From assembly GCA_029881795.1 (NCBI GenBank), contig JAOULX010000002.1, positions 186,001 through 250,000 on the forward strand: a stretch of DNA of 64,000 bases, given 5' to 3'. A program made the translations under genes and the position numbers. Below, one piece after another: positions 52,567 through 62,029 of the stretch (position 1 is the first letter of the stretch; each line of letters opens with the position of its first letter). The notes under the pieces are model-generated. The model saw nothing but the letters and a program-made list of their open reading frames with translations, was not told the origin of the DNA and made no database searches. This DNA comes from Gammaproteobacteria bacterium (GTDB taxonomy: Bacteria; Pseudomonadota; Gammaproteobacteria; SZUA-229).

Positions 52567-53529
52567 ATGAACAAAACCTTTATACGACTTGTTGTTTTTC
52601 TGGTCTTAGCATCCGGCATTGCACTGGCACTTTTTTACCGTGAATCACTTGATGTGGTGGTGCTGGAAACCTGGATTAATGATGCCGGTTTTGCCGGGCC
52701 TTTGGTATTTATGTTGCTGTATATTGCAGGCACGGTTTTGTTTTTTCCAGGCTCAGTGTTAACGCTGGCCGGCGGCGCGTTATTTGGCCCTGTCATGGGG
52801 ACTTTTTATAACCTGACGGCTGCGACCATCGGCGCGATGATTTCATTTATCGCCGCACGTTATCTGGCGCATGACTGGGTTGAGAAAAAAACTGCTGGCC
52901 GGCTCAAATCAATTAAACAGGGGGTAGAGGCAGAAGGCTGGAAATTTGTGGCGTTTGTTCGGCTGGTGCCGTTATTTCCTTTTAATTTGCTGAACTATGC
53001 GCTGGGGCTGAGCAACATCAAACTGCTGCATTATTCAGTGACCAGTTATCTTTGCATGTTACCCGGAGCGATTGCTTATACTTATATGGGGTATGTGGGG
53101 CGTGAAGCTCTGGCAGGTGATGAGGCGCTGATTCAGAAAATTATGATAGCAGTGGCTTTACTGGCAGTGGTCAGTTTTTTACCAGGTCTTATCGCAAAAC
53201 TGCGTAGCATCCCGATGCTCAGTGTTGATGAGCTTAAACAAAAACTGGATGGCGCTGAAGATATGTTATTACTTGATGTACGTTCGGCTAATGAATTTAT
53301 TTCAGAGCAGGGCCATATATTAGGTGCGCAATTAATGCCACTGGAAGAACTGGCAACAAATCTTTCGACGTTTGATGATTATCGGAATAAACAGGTGCTG
53401 CTCATTTGTCGTACCGACCGCCGTTCTGCAAAGGCGGCCAGACTGCTAATGCACAATGGTTTTACTGATGTCCGGGTAGTGAGGCAGGGCATGACCGACT
53501 GGAACAAAAAATCCTACCCGGTTAGTTAA
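52567..53529 (+). CDS. TVP38/TMEM64 (VTT-domain) membrane protein fused to rhodanese
   Basis: A 320-residue fusion. The N-terminal part is a DedA-like VTT membrane domain with FPGSVLTLAGGALFGPVMGTFYNLTAATIGAMISF and FVRLVPLFPFNLLNYALGLS (about residues 55-150), and several helices to about 215. The C-terminal rhodanese (about 225-318) has LLLDVRSANEFISEQGHILGA and the loop CRTDRRSAK with one cysteine. Same strand as the desaturase gene, 111 bp downstream. Such fusions recur in proteobacteria, with no proven role; persulfide handling at the membrane is possible. Confidence 0.88.
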   Translation: MNKTFIRLVVFLVLASGIALALFYRESLDVVVLETWINDAGFAGPLVFMLLYIAGTVLFFPGSVLTLAGGALFGPVMGTFYNLTAATIGAMISFIAARYLAHDWVEKKTAGRLKSIKQGVEAEGWKFVAFVRLVPLFPFNLLNYALGLSNIKLLHYSVTSYLCMLPGAIAYTYMGYVGREALAGDEALIQKIMIAVALLAVVSFLPGLIAKLRSIPMLSVDELKQKLDGAEDMLLLDVRSANEFISEQGHILGAQLMPLEELATNLSTFDDYRNKQVLLICRTDRRSAKAARLLMHNGFTDVRVVRQGMTDWNKKSYPVS

Positions 53530-53675
53530 CCAAGTCAGGTAATATTGTTTAAATACAGCGCTCAACCCGGCAGGTATTAGCGGCGTTTTTAGAGCTAACA
53601 GAATATCGATCAGAGCTTGAAATGCCGATAATCAAACTCCATTATTGTCAGGTGTTTAATCTGAGATATGAATGT

Positions 53676-54560
53676 ATGAAACGAATTGCCTACTTTTTGC
53701 TAACCAATATAGCGATTATGCTGGTTTTGGGCCTGGTGCTACAACTGCTGGGTGTTGAGTCTGTGCTGCAGAACAATGGTTCTGATCTTAATCTGCAAGC
53801 GCTGCTGATTTTCTCTGCAGTATTTGGTATGGGTGGCTCGCTGATCTCTTTAATGATGTCAAAATGGACGGCAAAGCGTATGAGTGGCGCTGAAGTCATC
53901 TCGCAGCCACGTAATAGCACTGAAAAGTGGTTATTAAGCACGGTGCAGCGCTTATCTGACAAAGCGGGTATTGGTATGCCTGAGGTGGCAGTGTTCCCGG
54001 CCAATGAAATCAATGCCTTTGCAACAGGTATGAGTCGAAATAATGCACTGGTGGCCGTTAGCAGTGGCTTATTGAGTCAAATGAGCGAGGCCGAGGCCGA
54101 AGCGGTGATCGGTCATGAAATTGCTCACGTGGCTAATGGCGATATGGTGACTTTGACCTTAATACAGGGCGTGGTAAACACTTTCGTGATTTTCTTTTCC
54201 CGTATTGTTGGTTTCTTGGTTGACCGGGTACTGATGAAGAATGAGCGCGGTCATGGTGTGGGTTATTATCTGGCATCGTTTGTTGCGCAGATTGTATTCG
54301 GTATACTGGCCAGCGGTATTGTCATGTATTTTTCACGCTTGCGTGAGTTCAGAGCAGATGAAGGCGGTGCCGAGCTGGCCGGAAGACGTCAAATGATTTC
54401 GGCACTTGAGAAGCTCAGGTCAAATTCCGGTGCCAGTGAGTTACCCGATCAGATGGTCGCTTTTGGTATTTCTGGCGGAGCCAGAAGTAGTCTGCAGAAA
54501 TTCTTTATGAGTCACCCGCCGTTAGAGGATCGAATTCGGGCATTGAAAGCCAGAGGCTAA
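53676..54560 (+). CDS. htpX: Protease HtpX
   Basis: Inner-membrane zinc metalloprotease that degrades misfolded membrane proteins. Two N-terminal helices (about residues 5-25, 38-58), the zinc site GHEIAHVANGD (about residues 143-148), two central helices and the third ligand in EFRADEGGAELAG. ATG 53676 gives 294 residues, one more than E. coli, and is preferred to the frame opening at 53622. A strong terminator follows, and the convergent DUF302 gene. Confidence 0.95.
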   Translation: MKRIAYFLLTNIAIMLVLGLVLQLLGVESVLQNNGSDLNLQALLIFSAVFGMGGSLISLMMSKWTAKRMSGAEVISQPRNSTEKWLLSTVQRLSDKAGIGMPEVAVFPANEINAFATGMSRNNALVAVSSGLLSQMSEAEAEAVIGHEIAHVANGDMVTLTLIQGVVNTFVIFFSRIVGFLVDRVLMKNERGHGVGYYLASFVAQIVFGILASGIVMYFSRLREFRADEGGAELAGRRQMISALEKLRSNSGASELPDQMVAFGISGGARSSLQKFFMSHPPLEDRIRALKARG

Positions 54561-54580
54561 ATAGCTAACCGGCGCAAACT

Positions 54581-54610
54581 AAAAACGCCATTCATTGAAT
54601 GGCGTTTTTT
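54581..54610. terminator. Bidirectional intrinsic terminator after htpX
   Basis: AAAAACGCCATTCA / TTGAATGGCGTTTTTT with A- and T-runs on the two sides, so it serves htpX and the convergent DUF302 gene. Confidence 0.92.
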
Positions 54611-54632
54611 ATGCAATAAGGAGTAACGCGGC

Positions 54633-55097
54633 TTACTGATTACCGGTTGCAACATTGCTCAGTTTGTTTAAAGCAGCGGACATTTTTTCTAAGGTTTTTG
54701 CCCGGTTCTCGATATGATGACGTTTTGCAATATACGCCGGATCGTTGTAACTGAGAAAAACATCACCGTTTTGATCTTTCCAGGCCAGAGCTTTTAGTGG
54801 CAGATCGATACCCGAGGTCTGATTCGAGGTGAACATATGGCTGCCAATTTTCGGGTTGCCGAAGATCAGTAACTCAGTCGGCCTGAGGTCGACATTCACC
54901 GACTTGGCTTTTGCATCGTGTTTCCAGCGCAATGCGACCGTGATGCCTTTCTTTTTCAGTACGTTTTCAAGCCGGTCGAGTGTTTCGCTTACCGAATATT
55001 TGCTTTTTTTAGTAATTAAACCGTCATCGTGCTCGGCTATGGCGGTAAAAGGTGAAAGCAGGCAGAGCATAGCGCTAATGAAGAAAATTTTTTTCAT
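54633..55097 (-). CDS. DUF302-domain exported protein
   Basis: A 154-residue product with a signal peptide (about residues 1-20, ending AIAEH) and a DUF302 domain: SVSETLDRLENVLKKKGITVALRWKHDA, RPTELLIFGNPKIGSHM and VFLSYNDPAYIAKRHHI are all typical. Function of the family is unclear; links to heavy metals or sulfur oxidation have been proposed. It stands alone, divergent from nothing and convergent with htpX. Confidence 0.88.
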   Translation of the reverse strand: MKKIFFISAMLCLLSPFTAIAEHDDGLITKKSKYSVSETLDRLENVLKKKGITVALRWKHDAKAKSVNVDLRPTELLIFGNPKIGSHMFTSNQTSGIDLPLKALAWKDQNGDVFLSYNDPAYIAKRHHIENRAKTLEKMSAALNKLSNVATGNQ

Positions 55098-55180
55098 TTC
55101 AATTCCTTATGTTGTGGCTAAGATCCTTTGTATGACAAAGGTTGGAATCGAAAGTTTACCTGTGTTTTCTTAAGGGAGTA

Positions 55181-57268
55181 TTAACCGGCCATTTCAGTGA
55201 AGTCGTAATCCAACTCCTGCATTGGCTCCTGCAGGAAGTTACCCTGTATGAAATTGACGCCCATGCCCCATAATACCGACAGGCTGCTGGCATCATGAAT
55301 ACACTGGGCAATGGTGAGTTTATCCATTTTAGTCGCTGTCTCGGTAATGTTTTTAACGGTTTCCTGATTCTGTGTATTGCTGGAAAGATTTTCCATGAAA
55401 GAGCTTTCAATTTTCAGGTAATCAACCGGGATGTGTTTTAATAATTGGAACGGATTTAGGCCAGTGCCGAAGTCATCCAGTGCAAAACTGCAATCCAGCG
55501 CGGCGAGTCCTTCGGCCAGTGCCTTGGTTTGTTTCAGGTTGGTTACCGCTGTGGATTCTTTTATTTCAAAAATAATCGAGTTTTTATTGATATTGGCAGC
55601 CTGTATTTTTTCTTCAAGCCAGGGTAGAAATTTATCATCGCGCAACGATGTTTCACTCAGTTTAATAAAAAACTTGGTATTTTTACCGGCTTTTTTCTGT
55701 AATAACAGAGTATTGACTGCATTACTGATAACCCAGCGGTCTATCGCTGTCATCAGGCCACTGCGTTCAGCGGCCGGGATAAACTCATCCGGTAGCACCA
55801 GATCGCCATTCTGATTTTTCATTCTGACATAGACTTCATAGCGTTCTTCAGTATCACCATGCAGACTGATGACCGGCTGATAATAAAGCACAAACATATT
55901 TTCTTTTAGCGCAGTCATTAATGAGCTGGAAACTTTCGAATCAATTTCCTTCTGTGTCAGTTCACCTGCTTTAGGTACATAGACAGAAATATTGTTGGGA
56001 CCTTGTTTTTGTGATTCTTCGGCGGCTTTTTCTGCCCGCAGCAAAATCTCACTGGAATCAGGTGGCTCTTGTTCTATCAGGCTGATGCCGATGGTGCAGG
56101 TTGTTTTAGCAGAAACCCCGTTAATAGTGGTAGTAAACTGTTGTATTTCGTCTCTGATACTGGCCGCATATTTTTCAGACTCTTTTGCGTCGGAGTCAGT
56201 ATGGATAATGGTAAAGTCATGGCCGTGGAAACGCGATAAAATATCATTGTCTTGACATATTTTTTGCAGCCGCTCGGCAACATCGATCAGTAACTGGTCA
56301 CTGCCAATGACCCCCAGTTTTTCTTTGACATCATGGAAACCGTCGAGACTGAGATAAAATAAAGCGGACTCAGTTTTGTCTTTTTTACATATGGCAATGG
56401 TTTTTTCCAGCGAGTCGAGAAAATACTGGCGGTTATAAAGACCTGTGACCTGATCTCTCTGACTCAGCATGTTAATTTGTTTTTCCAGTTCTTTCTGGTC
56501 GATTTCATTGCGGATAATGATCTGTATGCAGGGCTCACCTTCGATAGAAGCTGGTGAGAACTCTATCTTGCCTTTAAATTCTGTTGAGTCAGGGTTTTTT
56601 AAATTACATTCCAGATTGGCGATACCGCTTTCATTGCTGTAATTGCGCAGAAATTTTTTGAAATTGTTCTGGTCCTCACGGCCTACCATATCGAGAATCG
56701 GCGTGCCTTCAAGGTCTTCGCTTTCTTCAAAACCGAACAGTTCAAGATAGGACTGATTTGAATAAATATGCATGCCTTCGTGGATGTAGGCGATTGCATC
56801 ACGTGAGCTGTCTAACAGCGAGGCACAGCGTTTTTCGCTTTCAATATAAGCTGTTTCAAGTTGAAACAGTCTTCTGTTATTGGTCAGTTGTTTTAATTCA
56901 CGGTTCAGTACATTTTTAAGGTGGGCTTCATTTTTCATGTCAATCAGGTCATTAGCGCCCTGTGACATGGCTAGGTTGATATCATTATTCTGGCCTTCAC
57001 GGGCCGAAGCAAGCACTGAGGTGCGGCCTAGTAGATCATGATCTGTGAGTATTTTGATGACAGCAGGCAAATCGATCAGCTCCATGCCATTACTGTATAT
57101 GAGTAAGTCTGGGGTGGTTTTAAGCAGGGCAGCTTCCAGGTCTTCATCGTCTTCAACACGCACGGAATGAGCTGCTGAGCCCAGGCCACGTATTATGCTG
57201 ACCAGTTTTTCTTCATTATTGAAAGAATCGTCAATGACTATCAGGCTGACCGATTTTTCTTTACTCAC
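55181..57268 (-). CDS. fimX: FimX homologue: REC-PAS-GGDEF-EAL protein with degenerate catalytic motifs
   Basis: A 695-residue protein with the order and length of Pseudomonas FimX (REC-like, PAS, GGDEF, EAL). The receiver-like part begins SLIVIDDSFNNEEKLVSIIRGLG. The PAS region holds SSRDAIAYIHEGMHIYSNQSYLELFGFE. The GGDEF site reads RFHGHDFTI instead of GGDEF, so cyclase activity is unlikely. The EAL domain has EVYVRM, IKLSE for INLS, and AQCIHD where AEGVE is expected, though LDDFGTG and LKIESSF remain. FimX binds c-di-GMP and promotes type IV pilus assembly; the same is inferred here. A PilZ protein lies directly upstream. Confidence 0.88.
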   Translation of the reverse strand: MSKEKSVSLIVIDDSFNNEEKLVSIIRGLGSAAHSVRVEDDEDLEAALLKTTPDLLIYSNGMELIDLPAVIKILTDHDLLGRTSVLASAREGQNNDINLAMSQGANDLIDMKNEAHLKNVLNRELKQLTNNRRLFQLETAYIESEKRCASLLDSSRDAIAYIHEGMHIYSNQSYLELFGFEESEDLEGTPILDMVGREDQNNFKKFLRNYSNESGIANLECNLKNPDSTEFKGKIEFSPASIEGEPCIQIIIRNEIDQKELEKQINMLSQRDQVTGLYNRQYFLDSLEKTIAICKKDKTESALFYLSLDGFHDVKEKLGVIGSDQLLIDVAERLQKICQDNDILSRFHGHDFTIIHTDSDAKESEKYAASIRDEIQQFTTTINGVSAKTTCTIGISLIEQEPPDSSEILLRAEKAAEESQKQGPNNISVYVPKAGELTQKEIDSKVSSSLMTALKENMFVLYYQPVISLHGDTEERYEVYVRMKNQNGDLVLPDEFIPAAERSGLMTAIDRWVISNAVNTLLLQKKAGKNTKFFIKLSETSLRDDKFLPWLEEKIQAANINKNSIIFEIKESTAVTNLKQTKALAEGLAALDCSFALDDFGTGLNPFQLLKHIPVDYLKIESSFMENLSSNTQNQETVKNITETATKMDKLTIAQCIHDASSLSVLWGMGVNFIQGNFLQEPMQELDYDFTEMAG

Positions 57269-57345
57269 AAACTACTCCATCATCCATATATTGCAGGCTT
57301 ATTCTAATATGTAAACTTGATTAGCGGTAGAGCTATTAGACAGAC

Positions 57346-59205
57346 TTATAAAGAAGACCAGATCGAATCAAAGTCATTGTCTTCATCAGGGTTGGCCGAT
57401 GGTTTAGCCGTCGGGGACAATCCGGTTGTGTCAGACAATGGTCGTTTAGCAGGCTTTTTCTCATTTTCCGCGACCTGACTGAACTGAAACTGGGTAAAAG
57501 AGCCAGTATGCTCAGCGACTTTGGTCAGTTTTATATCGATTGTACGATCATAGACATAGGCCTTCAGGCATGAGCCGATTTTAAAAGCATGTGCCGGTAA
57601 CAACAAGGTAGTCGGCTGCTTGATGGGTTTAATACCCGGTAGCATCAGGCATTCAAACGGGTCTTCGTATTCTTTACCGCTGCGATGAATGGTGGCGGTA
57701 ATGACTTTGGGAGACAGCACCTGTACACCAATATCAAGACCGTTGCCCTGAGTGTATTGCATCCAGCGAATAATGCCGGCACGCCATTGGTAGCTGTGAT
57801 CGGGTTCTTTTTCACGGATACCAATCAGTTCGCCGACCTGCGCTTTGGAAGTGGTATCTGAGTTCCAGTGCAAGGAATAACCACCGGCTGAGACATTTAT
57901 GACTTCCCAGTATAAATCATCAGCTTCTTTATGCAGGCTATAGCTTTGTTTTTCACGGGCTTTGAGTTCACCGATAAATGTATCGGTCAATACGTTGCCA
58001 GACGCTACCATGTCCCAGGCGTTAGGCAGGTTTCTCATGGTTGCGTTGAGATTCGGATGGGTAATCAGCGACGGGTCGTAATTATCGGCCCGGTCATAAT
58101 CAAAGTCCGAGTCGATGGATTGCAGAGAAAATGAGCTGTCAGCCGGCAGTTCAGAGACCTCTGCCGGGTGCAGTTCTTCATAAATAGAAGTGTAGATTGA
58201 GTGCAGCCCGATTGAAGCGGCAATATTCCCCTGTTTATTACTGCGAGAAAAACGTCGTTTGGCACAGATGCTCCATGAATTGGCCAGGGTGCGTAATGTC
58301 TCTTGAGTCAGACCGTCAGTGGTGGAAACGGTATCGTAACCTTTATTTTTTTCCGCTGAAAGTTGCATCACTTGCTTCACCAGCAGAGTGGTGTCGATAG
58401 CGATCACATTGGGTTTGTTCTGATGCTCAATGGTGTTGATACAGGCTGGTGGCATATCGACTTTGACCTGAATCGAAAAACAGCGTTCCTGCTCATTGGC
58501 AACAGGTACCGAGGTAAAGTGTACCAGCTGGTTCCATTCATCCAGTTGTTTGAAGACGCGTTCTGTTTCGCTGTGTCGCAGTGCATGGGGGCGTGACAAG
58601 GAAAATAACACCAACTGTTTATAGGCATGTTCAATAGTGATATTTTTTTTATCGAGATGTTCGGCCTTAACGATTTTTTTCTGCCAGTCTTTGCTGCAAA
58701 TGAACTGGTAAATATGGTTAACATCCCACCAGCTGCCTCGGGGAACATCGGCGTAGATCTGGCTGGCTCTAAGAACCAGTTCAGAAGTGATGCTAATACA
58801 GCGGTATGCTGCCAGAATAATACTTTTATCATCGAGCTTGGCGATGCCATTGGCAACTTCAAAAATCATGATTTTATAACCGTGACTTATTTCACGTAAT
58901 AAAGCCTGGTTCAGGTTAATGATCTTTAAACTTTTATCCGGCAGTGGCAGGCTTCTGTTGATAAAATGTTTGTGTAAATGCTCGAGGATGAGCTGAATCG
59001 GCTGATGGAATAATTCCATATTTGCAATTCGATATTTGGGTGGCATGTCCTGACGATTAAGATCGACCAGTGCATTATATATCTGTCGCGTCATATCGCC
59101 CATGCTGGCCCGTGGAAGCTGGGATAGCCATTTCTTGACCTTGCGCGGGTGATTAGGGAAAGCCCCTTTCACAGGTGCGGTCTGATTGGGAATATGAAGT
59201 TTCAT
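57346..59205 (-). CDS. PilZ-domain protein with long helical N-terminus
   Basis: A 619-residue soluble protein. The N-terminal 380 residues are helical and poorly characterised. The C-terminal part has a PilZ-type core: VINVSAGGYSLHW (about residues 430-442) is the NxSxxG motif and GELKAREKQSYSL precedes it, in place of the RxxxR loop. The tail (from about 590) is acidic and polar (NPDEDNDFDSIWSSL). PilZ domains bind c-di-GMP. Encoded 77 bp upstream of the FimX homologue on the same strand, so a joint pilus or surface function is a reasonable inference. Confidence 0.75.
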   Translation of the reverse strand: MKLHIPNQTAPVKGAFPNHPRKVKKWLSQLPRASMGDMTRQIYNALVDLNRQDMPPKYRIANMELFHQPIQLILEHLHKHFINRSLPLPDKSLKIINLNQALLREISHGYKIMIFEVANGIAKLDDKSIILAAYRCISITSELVLRASQIYADVPRGSWWDVNHIYQFICSKDWQKKIVKAEHLDKKNITIEHAYKQLVLFSLSRPHALRHSETERVFKQLDEWNQLVHFTSVPVANEQERCFSIQVKVDMPPACINTIEHQNKPNVIAIDTTLLVKQVMQLSAEKNKGYDTVSTTDGLTQETLRTLANSWSICAKRRFSRSNKQGNIAASIGLHSIYTSIYEELHPAEVSELPADSSFSLQSIDSDFDYDRADNYDPSLITHPNLNATMRNLPNAWDMVASGNVLTDTFIGELKAREKQSYSLHKEADDLYWEVINVSAGGYSLHWNSDTTSKAQVGELIGIREKEPDHSYQWRAGIIRWMQYTQGNGLDIGVQVLSPKVITATIHRSGKEYEDPFECLMLPGIKPIKQPTTLLLPAHAFKIGSCLKAYVYDRTIDIKLTKVAEHTGSFTQFQFSQVAENEKKPAKRPLSDTTGLSPTAKPSANPDEDNDFDSIWSSL

Positions 59206-59359
59206 TTCGCCGGTGTATCCATCTGTTTATTAAGCGCTTTCTGGTTATCAGTTAACCACAAAGCTTTCCATCACTAATATTCGTTAATGATTATTATTTA
59301 AGTTATATATTGTAATAACAATAGATGACGATTTATGTTATCTCTTTTTCACACTATTA

Positions 59360-60334
59360 TTACAAAATGCTTGTTTTAGACTGTTCACCAGCTATTTCTC
59401 TGACCAGTTTTGGTACCAGGTAACCGGGCAAATAATCACGAATCGTGTTTATTAACTCGATTGCGTCAGATTCTTTTACAGAAAAATGCGCTGCCCCCTG
59501 AACAGGATCTAATAAGTGCAAATAATACGGTAAAATACCAAATTCATACAGCTTTTCGCTTAACTCGATAAGAGTTTCGCTTTTATTGTTGATATTAAAC
59601 AACAGCACAGATTGATTTAATAACTGGATACTGGTGTTTTTTAAACGTTTGAATACAGCCTGATTGCTGTTGTTTAATTCATCCGGATGATTGATATGGG
59701 TCACCAGTGAAACCTGAAAACGACTGTTCTGTAGTAATGCGATTAAACGCTGGTTAATTCGTGATGGCATAACACTGGGCATGCGGCTGTGAATACGAAG
59801 CCGTTTAATATGAGAAATGTTTGTCAGCTGCTCGAGTAAATAATCGAGTTTGTCATCAGAAATCATTAACGGGTCACCGCCACTGAGAATGATTTCTGAT
59901 ATTTCTCGATGTGCTGTTAAGTAATGCAAAGCCGGTTCCCAGTTTTCCTGATTTATTTGCGCTTCGCTGTAGGGAAAGTGCCGGCGAAAGCAATAGCGGC
60001 AATGAATCGCGCAAGCACCGGTAACAATAAACAAGGCTCGGCTGCGGTATTTATGAATTAAGCCGGGGCTTGCCATCGCTGCCAGATCACCGACCGGGTC
60101 TGTCTGGTAACCATCGACTGGTGTTAACTCACTGGCATGAGGTAATACCTGAGCCAGCAGCGGATCGGCAGGCTTGTTGTGTGATGAAAGAAAATCAGCC
60201 GGGATTTTGATTTTAAATTGCTGACTGGCTTCAGGGGAAAATACTGCCCTTAGGTTTTCATCGGCGGTCTGACTGATCAGTTGTTCAACGGAAGTGATGC
60301 TGTTTGCCAGTTGAGGTTGCCACGAGCTGCTCAT
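59360..60334 (-). CDS. epmB: EF-P beta-lysylation protein EpmB (lysine 2,3-aminomutase family)
   Basis: Radical SAM enzyme that makes (R)-beta-lysine for EF-P modification. The 324-residue chain has the cluster motif GACAIHCRYCFRRHFPY with Cys108, Cys112 and Cys115 (CxxxCxxC). EIILSGGDPLMISDDKLDYLL is the next conserved block, with RLRIHSRMPSVMPSRI and the PLP-lysine region near YYLHLLDPVQGAAHF. It is divergent from efp, and epmA lies two genes on. The full modification set is present. Confidence 0.93.
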   Translation of the reverse strand: MSSSWQPQLANSITSVEQLISQTADENLRAVFSPEASQQFKIKIPADFLSSHNKPADPLLAQVLPHASELTPVDGYQTDPVGDLAAMASPGLIHKYRSRALFIVTGACAIHCRYCFRRHFPYSEAQINQENWEPALHYLTAHREISEIILSGGDPLMISDDKLDYLLEQLTNISHIKRLRIHSRMPSVMPSRINQRLIALLQNSRFQVSLVTHINHPDELNNSNQAVFKRLKNTSIQLLNQSVLLFNINNKSETLIELSEKLYEFGILPYYLHLLDPVQGAAHFSVKESDAIELINTIRDYLPGYLVPKLVREIAGEQSKTSIL

Positions 60335-60441
60335 TGAAATCCATGGTGGTTGTAAAAAAGCCGTTATTATAAAGCCTTGTGAGTGTATTAATGCGGGCTT
60401 TTTCGGTATTATTGCCGCTTGATTTAATCAAGGTGAGATTT

Positions 60442-61011
60442 ATGGCGAGTTACAGCACAAGCGAATTTAAAAACGGTTTGAAATTGATACTGGATGGTAA
60501 CCCCTGTTCAATTACAGAAAATATTCTGGTAAAGCCGGGTAAAGGCCAGGCGTTTAACCGCGTCAAAATGAAAAATCTGAAAACCGGTCGCACCATTGAA
60601 AAAACTTACAAATCGGGCGAGTCTGTTGAAGCGGCAGATGTGATCGATATTGCTGTTGAATTTTTGTACAGCGATGGTGAGCTGTGGCATTTTATGGATC
60701 CGGCAACATTTGAGCAATACGCGGCAACTGAAGCGGCGATGAGTGATTGTGCCAGCTGGGTTAAAGGTCAGGAGCCTTGCACCATGACCTTATGGAATGG
60801 TGAACCACTGCTGGTGACGCCGCCTAATTTTGTCGAACTGACCATTACCGAAACCGACCCAGGTCTGAAAGGTGATACCGCTCAGGGCGGAAATAAACCG
60901 GCGACTTTAGAAACTGGCGCGGTGGTAAAAGTCCCTTTATTTATTGAAATCGGTGAAGTTCTGAAAATTGATACACGTTCAGGTGAATACGTTTCGCGGG
61001 TTAAAGAGTAA
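60442..61011 (+). CDS. efp: Elongation factor P
   Basis: Three-domain translation factor that relieves stalling at polyproline. The modified Lys34 lies in [13 protein letters not shown], with the Pro-Gly-Lys-Gly loop typical of the EpmA-dependent class. ATG 60442 is set by AAGGTGAG upstream; the frame opening at 60379 is ignored. Length 189 fits. epmB is divergent, and epmA follows after 16 bp. Confidence 0.97.
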   Translation: MASYSTSEFKNGLKLILDGNPCSITENILVKPGKGQAFNRVKMKNLKTGRTIEKTYKSGESVEAADVIDIAVEFLYSDGELWHFMDPATFEQYAATEAAMSDCASWVKGQEPCTMTLWNGEPLLVTPPNFVELTITETDPGLKGDTAQGGNKPATLETGAVVKVPLFIEIGEVLKIDTRSGEYVSRVKE

Positions 61012-61027
61012 GCGGCAGTGATGAACG

Positions 61028-62008
61028 ATGAGTGTGGATAGCTGGCACGCAGTTGCTGATCTTGAAAGCATGACACACCGGGCCCGGATGCTGCAAAGTA
61101 TCCGGGCTTTTTTTGCTGCCGCTGAGGTGCTTGAAGTGGAGACACCGGCATTGTCGGCAGCAGCGGTGACAGATCTTCAGATCGAGAGTTTCAGTACCCG
61201 GATGGGACAGCAGTCGCTGTATCTACAGACCTCACCTGAATACCCGATGAAGCGCTTACTGGCATCGGGATTTCCCTCTATTTATCAGATATGTAAAGTC
61301 TACCGGCGCGAAGAGCAGGGGCCTCATCACAACCCTGAATTCAGTCTGCTGGAATGGTACCGGCTGGGCTTTGACTATCGCCAGCTGATGGTCGAGGTGG
61401 TGTCGTTACTGCAGCAACTGTCACAGCGGTTCTCAAATTCGGCAACGGCTGAAATGACTGCTGTCGAACTCAGTTATCAACAGGCCTTTTTACAGACCAT
61501 CGGCCTCGATCCGTTGAATACCACGGTAGAACAGTGCCGACAGCTCTGCCAGCAACAGCAGATTGAGATACCACAGGGTATGTCCACGCATCAGCTCGAT
61601 GAATGGCTGGACTGGCTATTAACTCAAGCTGTTGCACCGGCTTTTGAAAAAGACCGCTTCACACTGCTCTACGATTACCCGGCTTCGCAATGTGCTCTGG
61701 CAAAAATCAGTGATGATGGGTTGCGGGCACAACGCTTTGAGGTGTTTTACGGTGAACTGGAACTGGCGAATGGCTTTACTGAGCTGACCGATGCTGCAGA
61801 ACAGCGTCGGCGATTTGAGGCAGATAATCAGCAACGACAGCAGGCAGGTTTGAGTGCGATGCCGATTGATCAGCGTTTTTTGGCGGCTTTGCAGGCCGGC
61901 TTACCCGAATCAGCCGGTGTGGCGATTGGCCTAGACCGGCTGCAGATGGTGTTATGCGACAAAGCGAGTATCAGCGAGGTGCTGGCATTCCCGTTTAGCC
62001 GTGCTTAA
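61028..62008 (+). CDS. epmA: EF-P-lysine ligase EpmA (GenX/PoxA)
   Basis: A paralogue of lysyl-tRNA synthetase without the anticodon domain, which joins (R)-beta-lysine to Lys34 of EF-P. The 326-residue chain has YRREEQGPHHNPEFSLLEWYR as motif 2 and GVAIGLDRLQMVLCDKASISEVLAFPFSRA as motif 3 and C-terminus. It starts 16 bp after efp, so the two are cotranscribed. Confidence 0.95.
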   Translation: MSVDSWHAVADLESMTHRARMLQSIRAFFAAAEVLEVETPALSAAAVTDLQIESFSTRMGQQSLYLQTSPEYPMKRLLASGFPSIYQICKVYRREEQGPHHNPEFSLLEWYRLGFDYRQLMVEVVSLLQQLSQRFSNSATAEMTAVELSYQQAFLQTIGLDPLNTTVEQCRQLCQQQQIEIPQGMSTHQLDEWLDWLLTQAVAPAFEKDRFTLLYDYPASQCALAKISDDGLRAQRFEVFYGELELANGFTELTDAAEQRRRFEADNQQRQQAGLSAMPIDQRFLAALQAGLPESAGVAIGLDRLQMVLCDKASISEVLAFPFSRA

Positions 62009-62029
62009 TGGTATCCGGCTGCTGATGAT

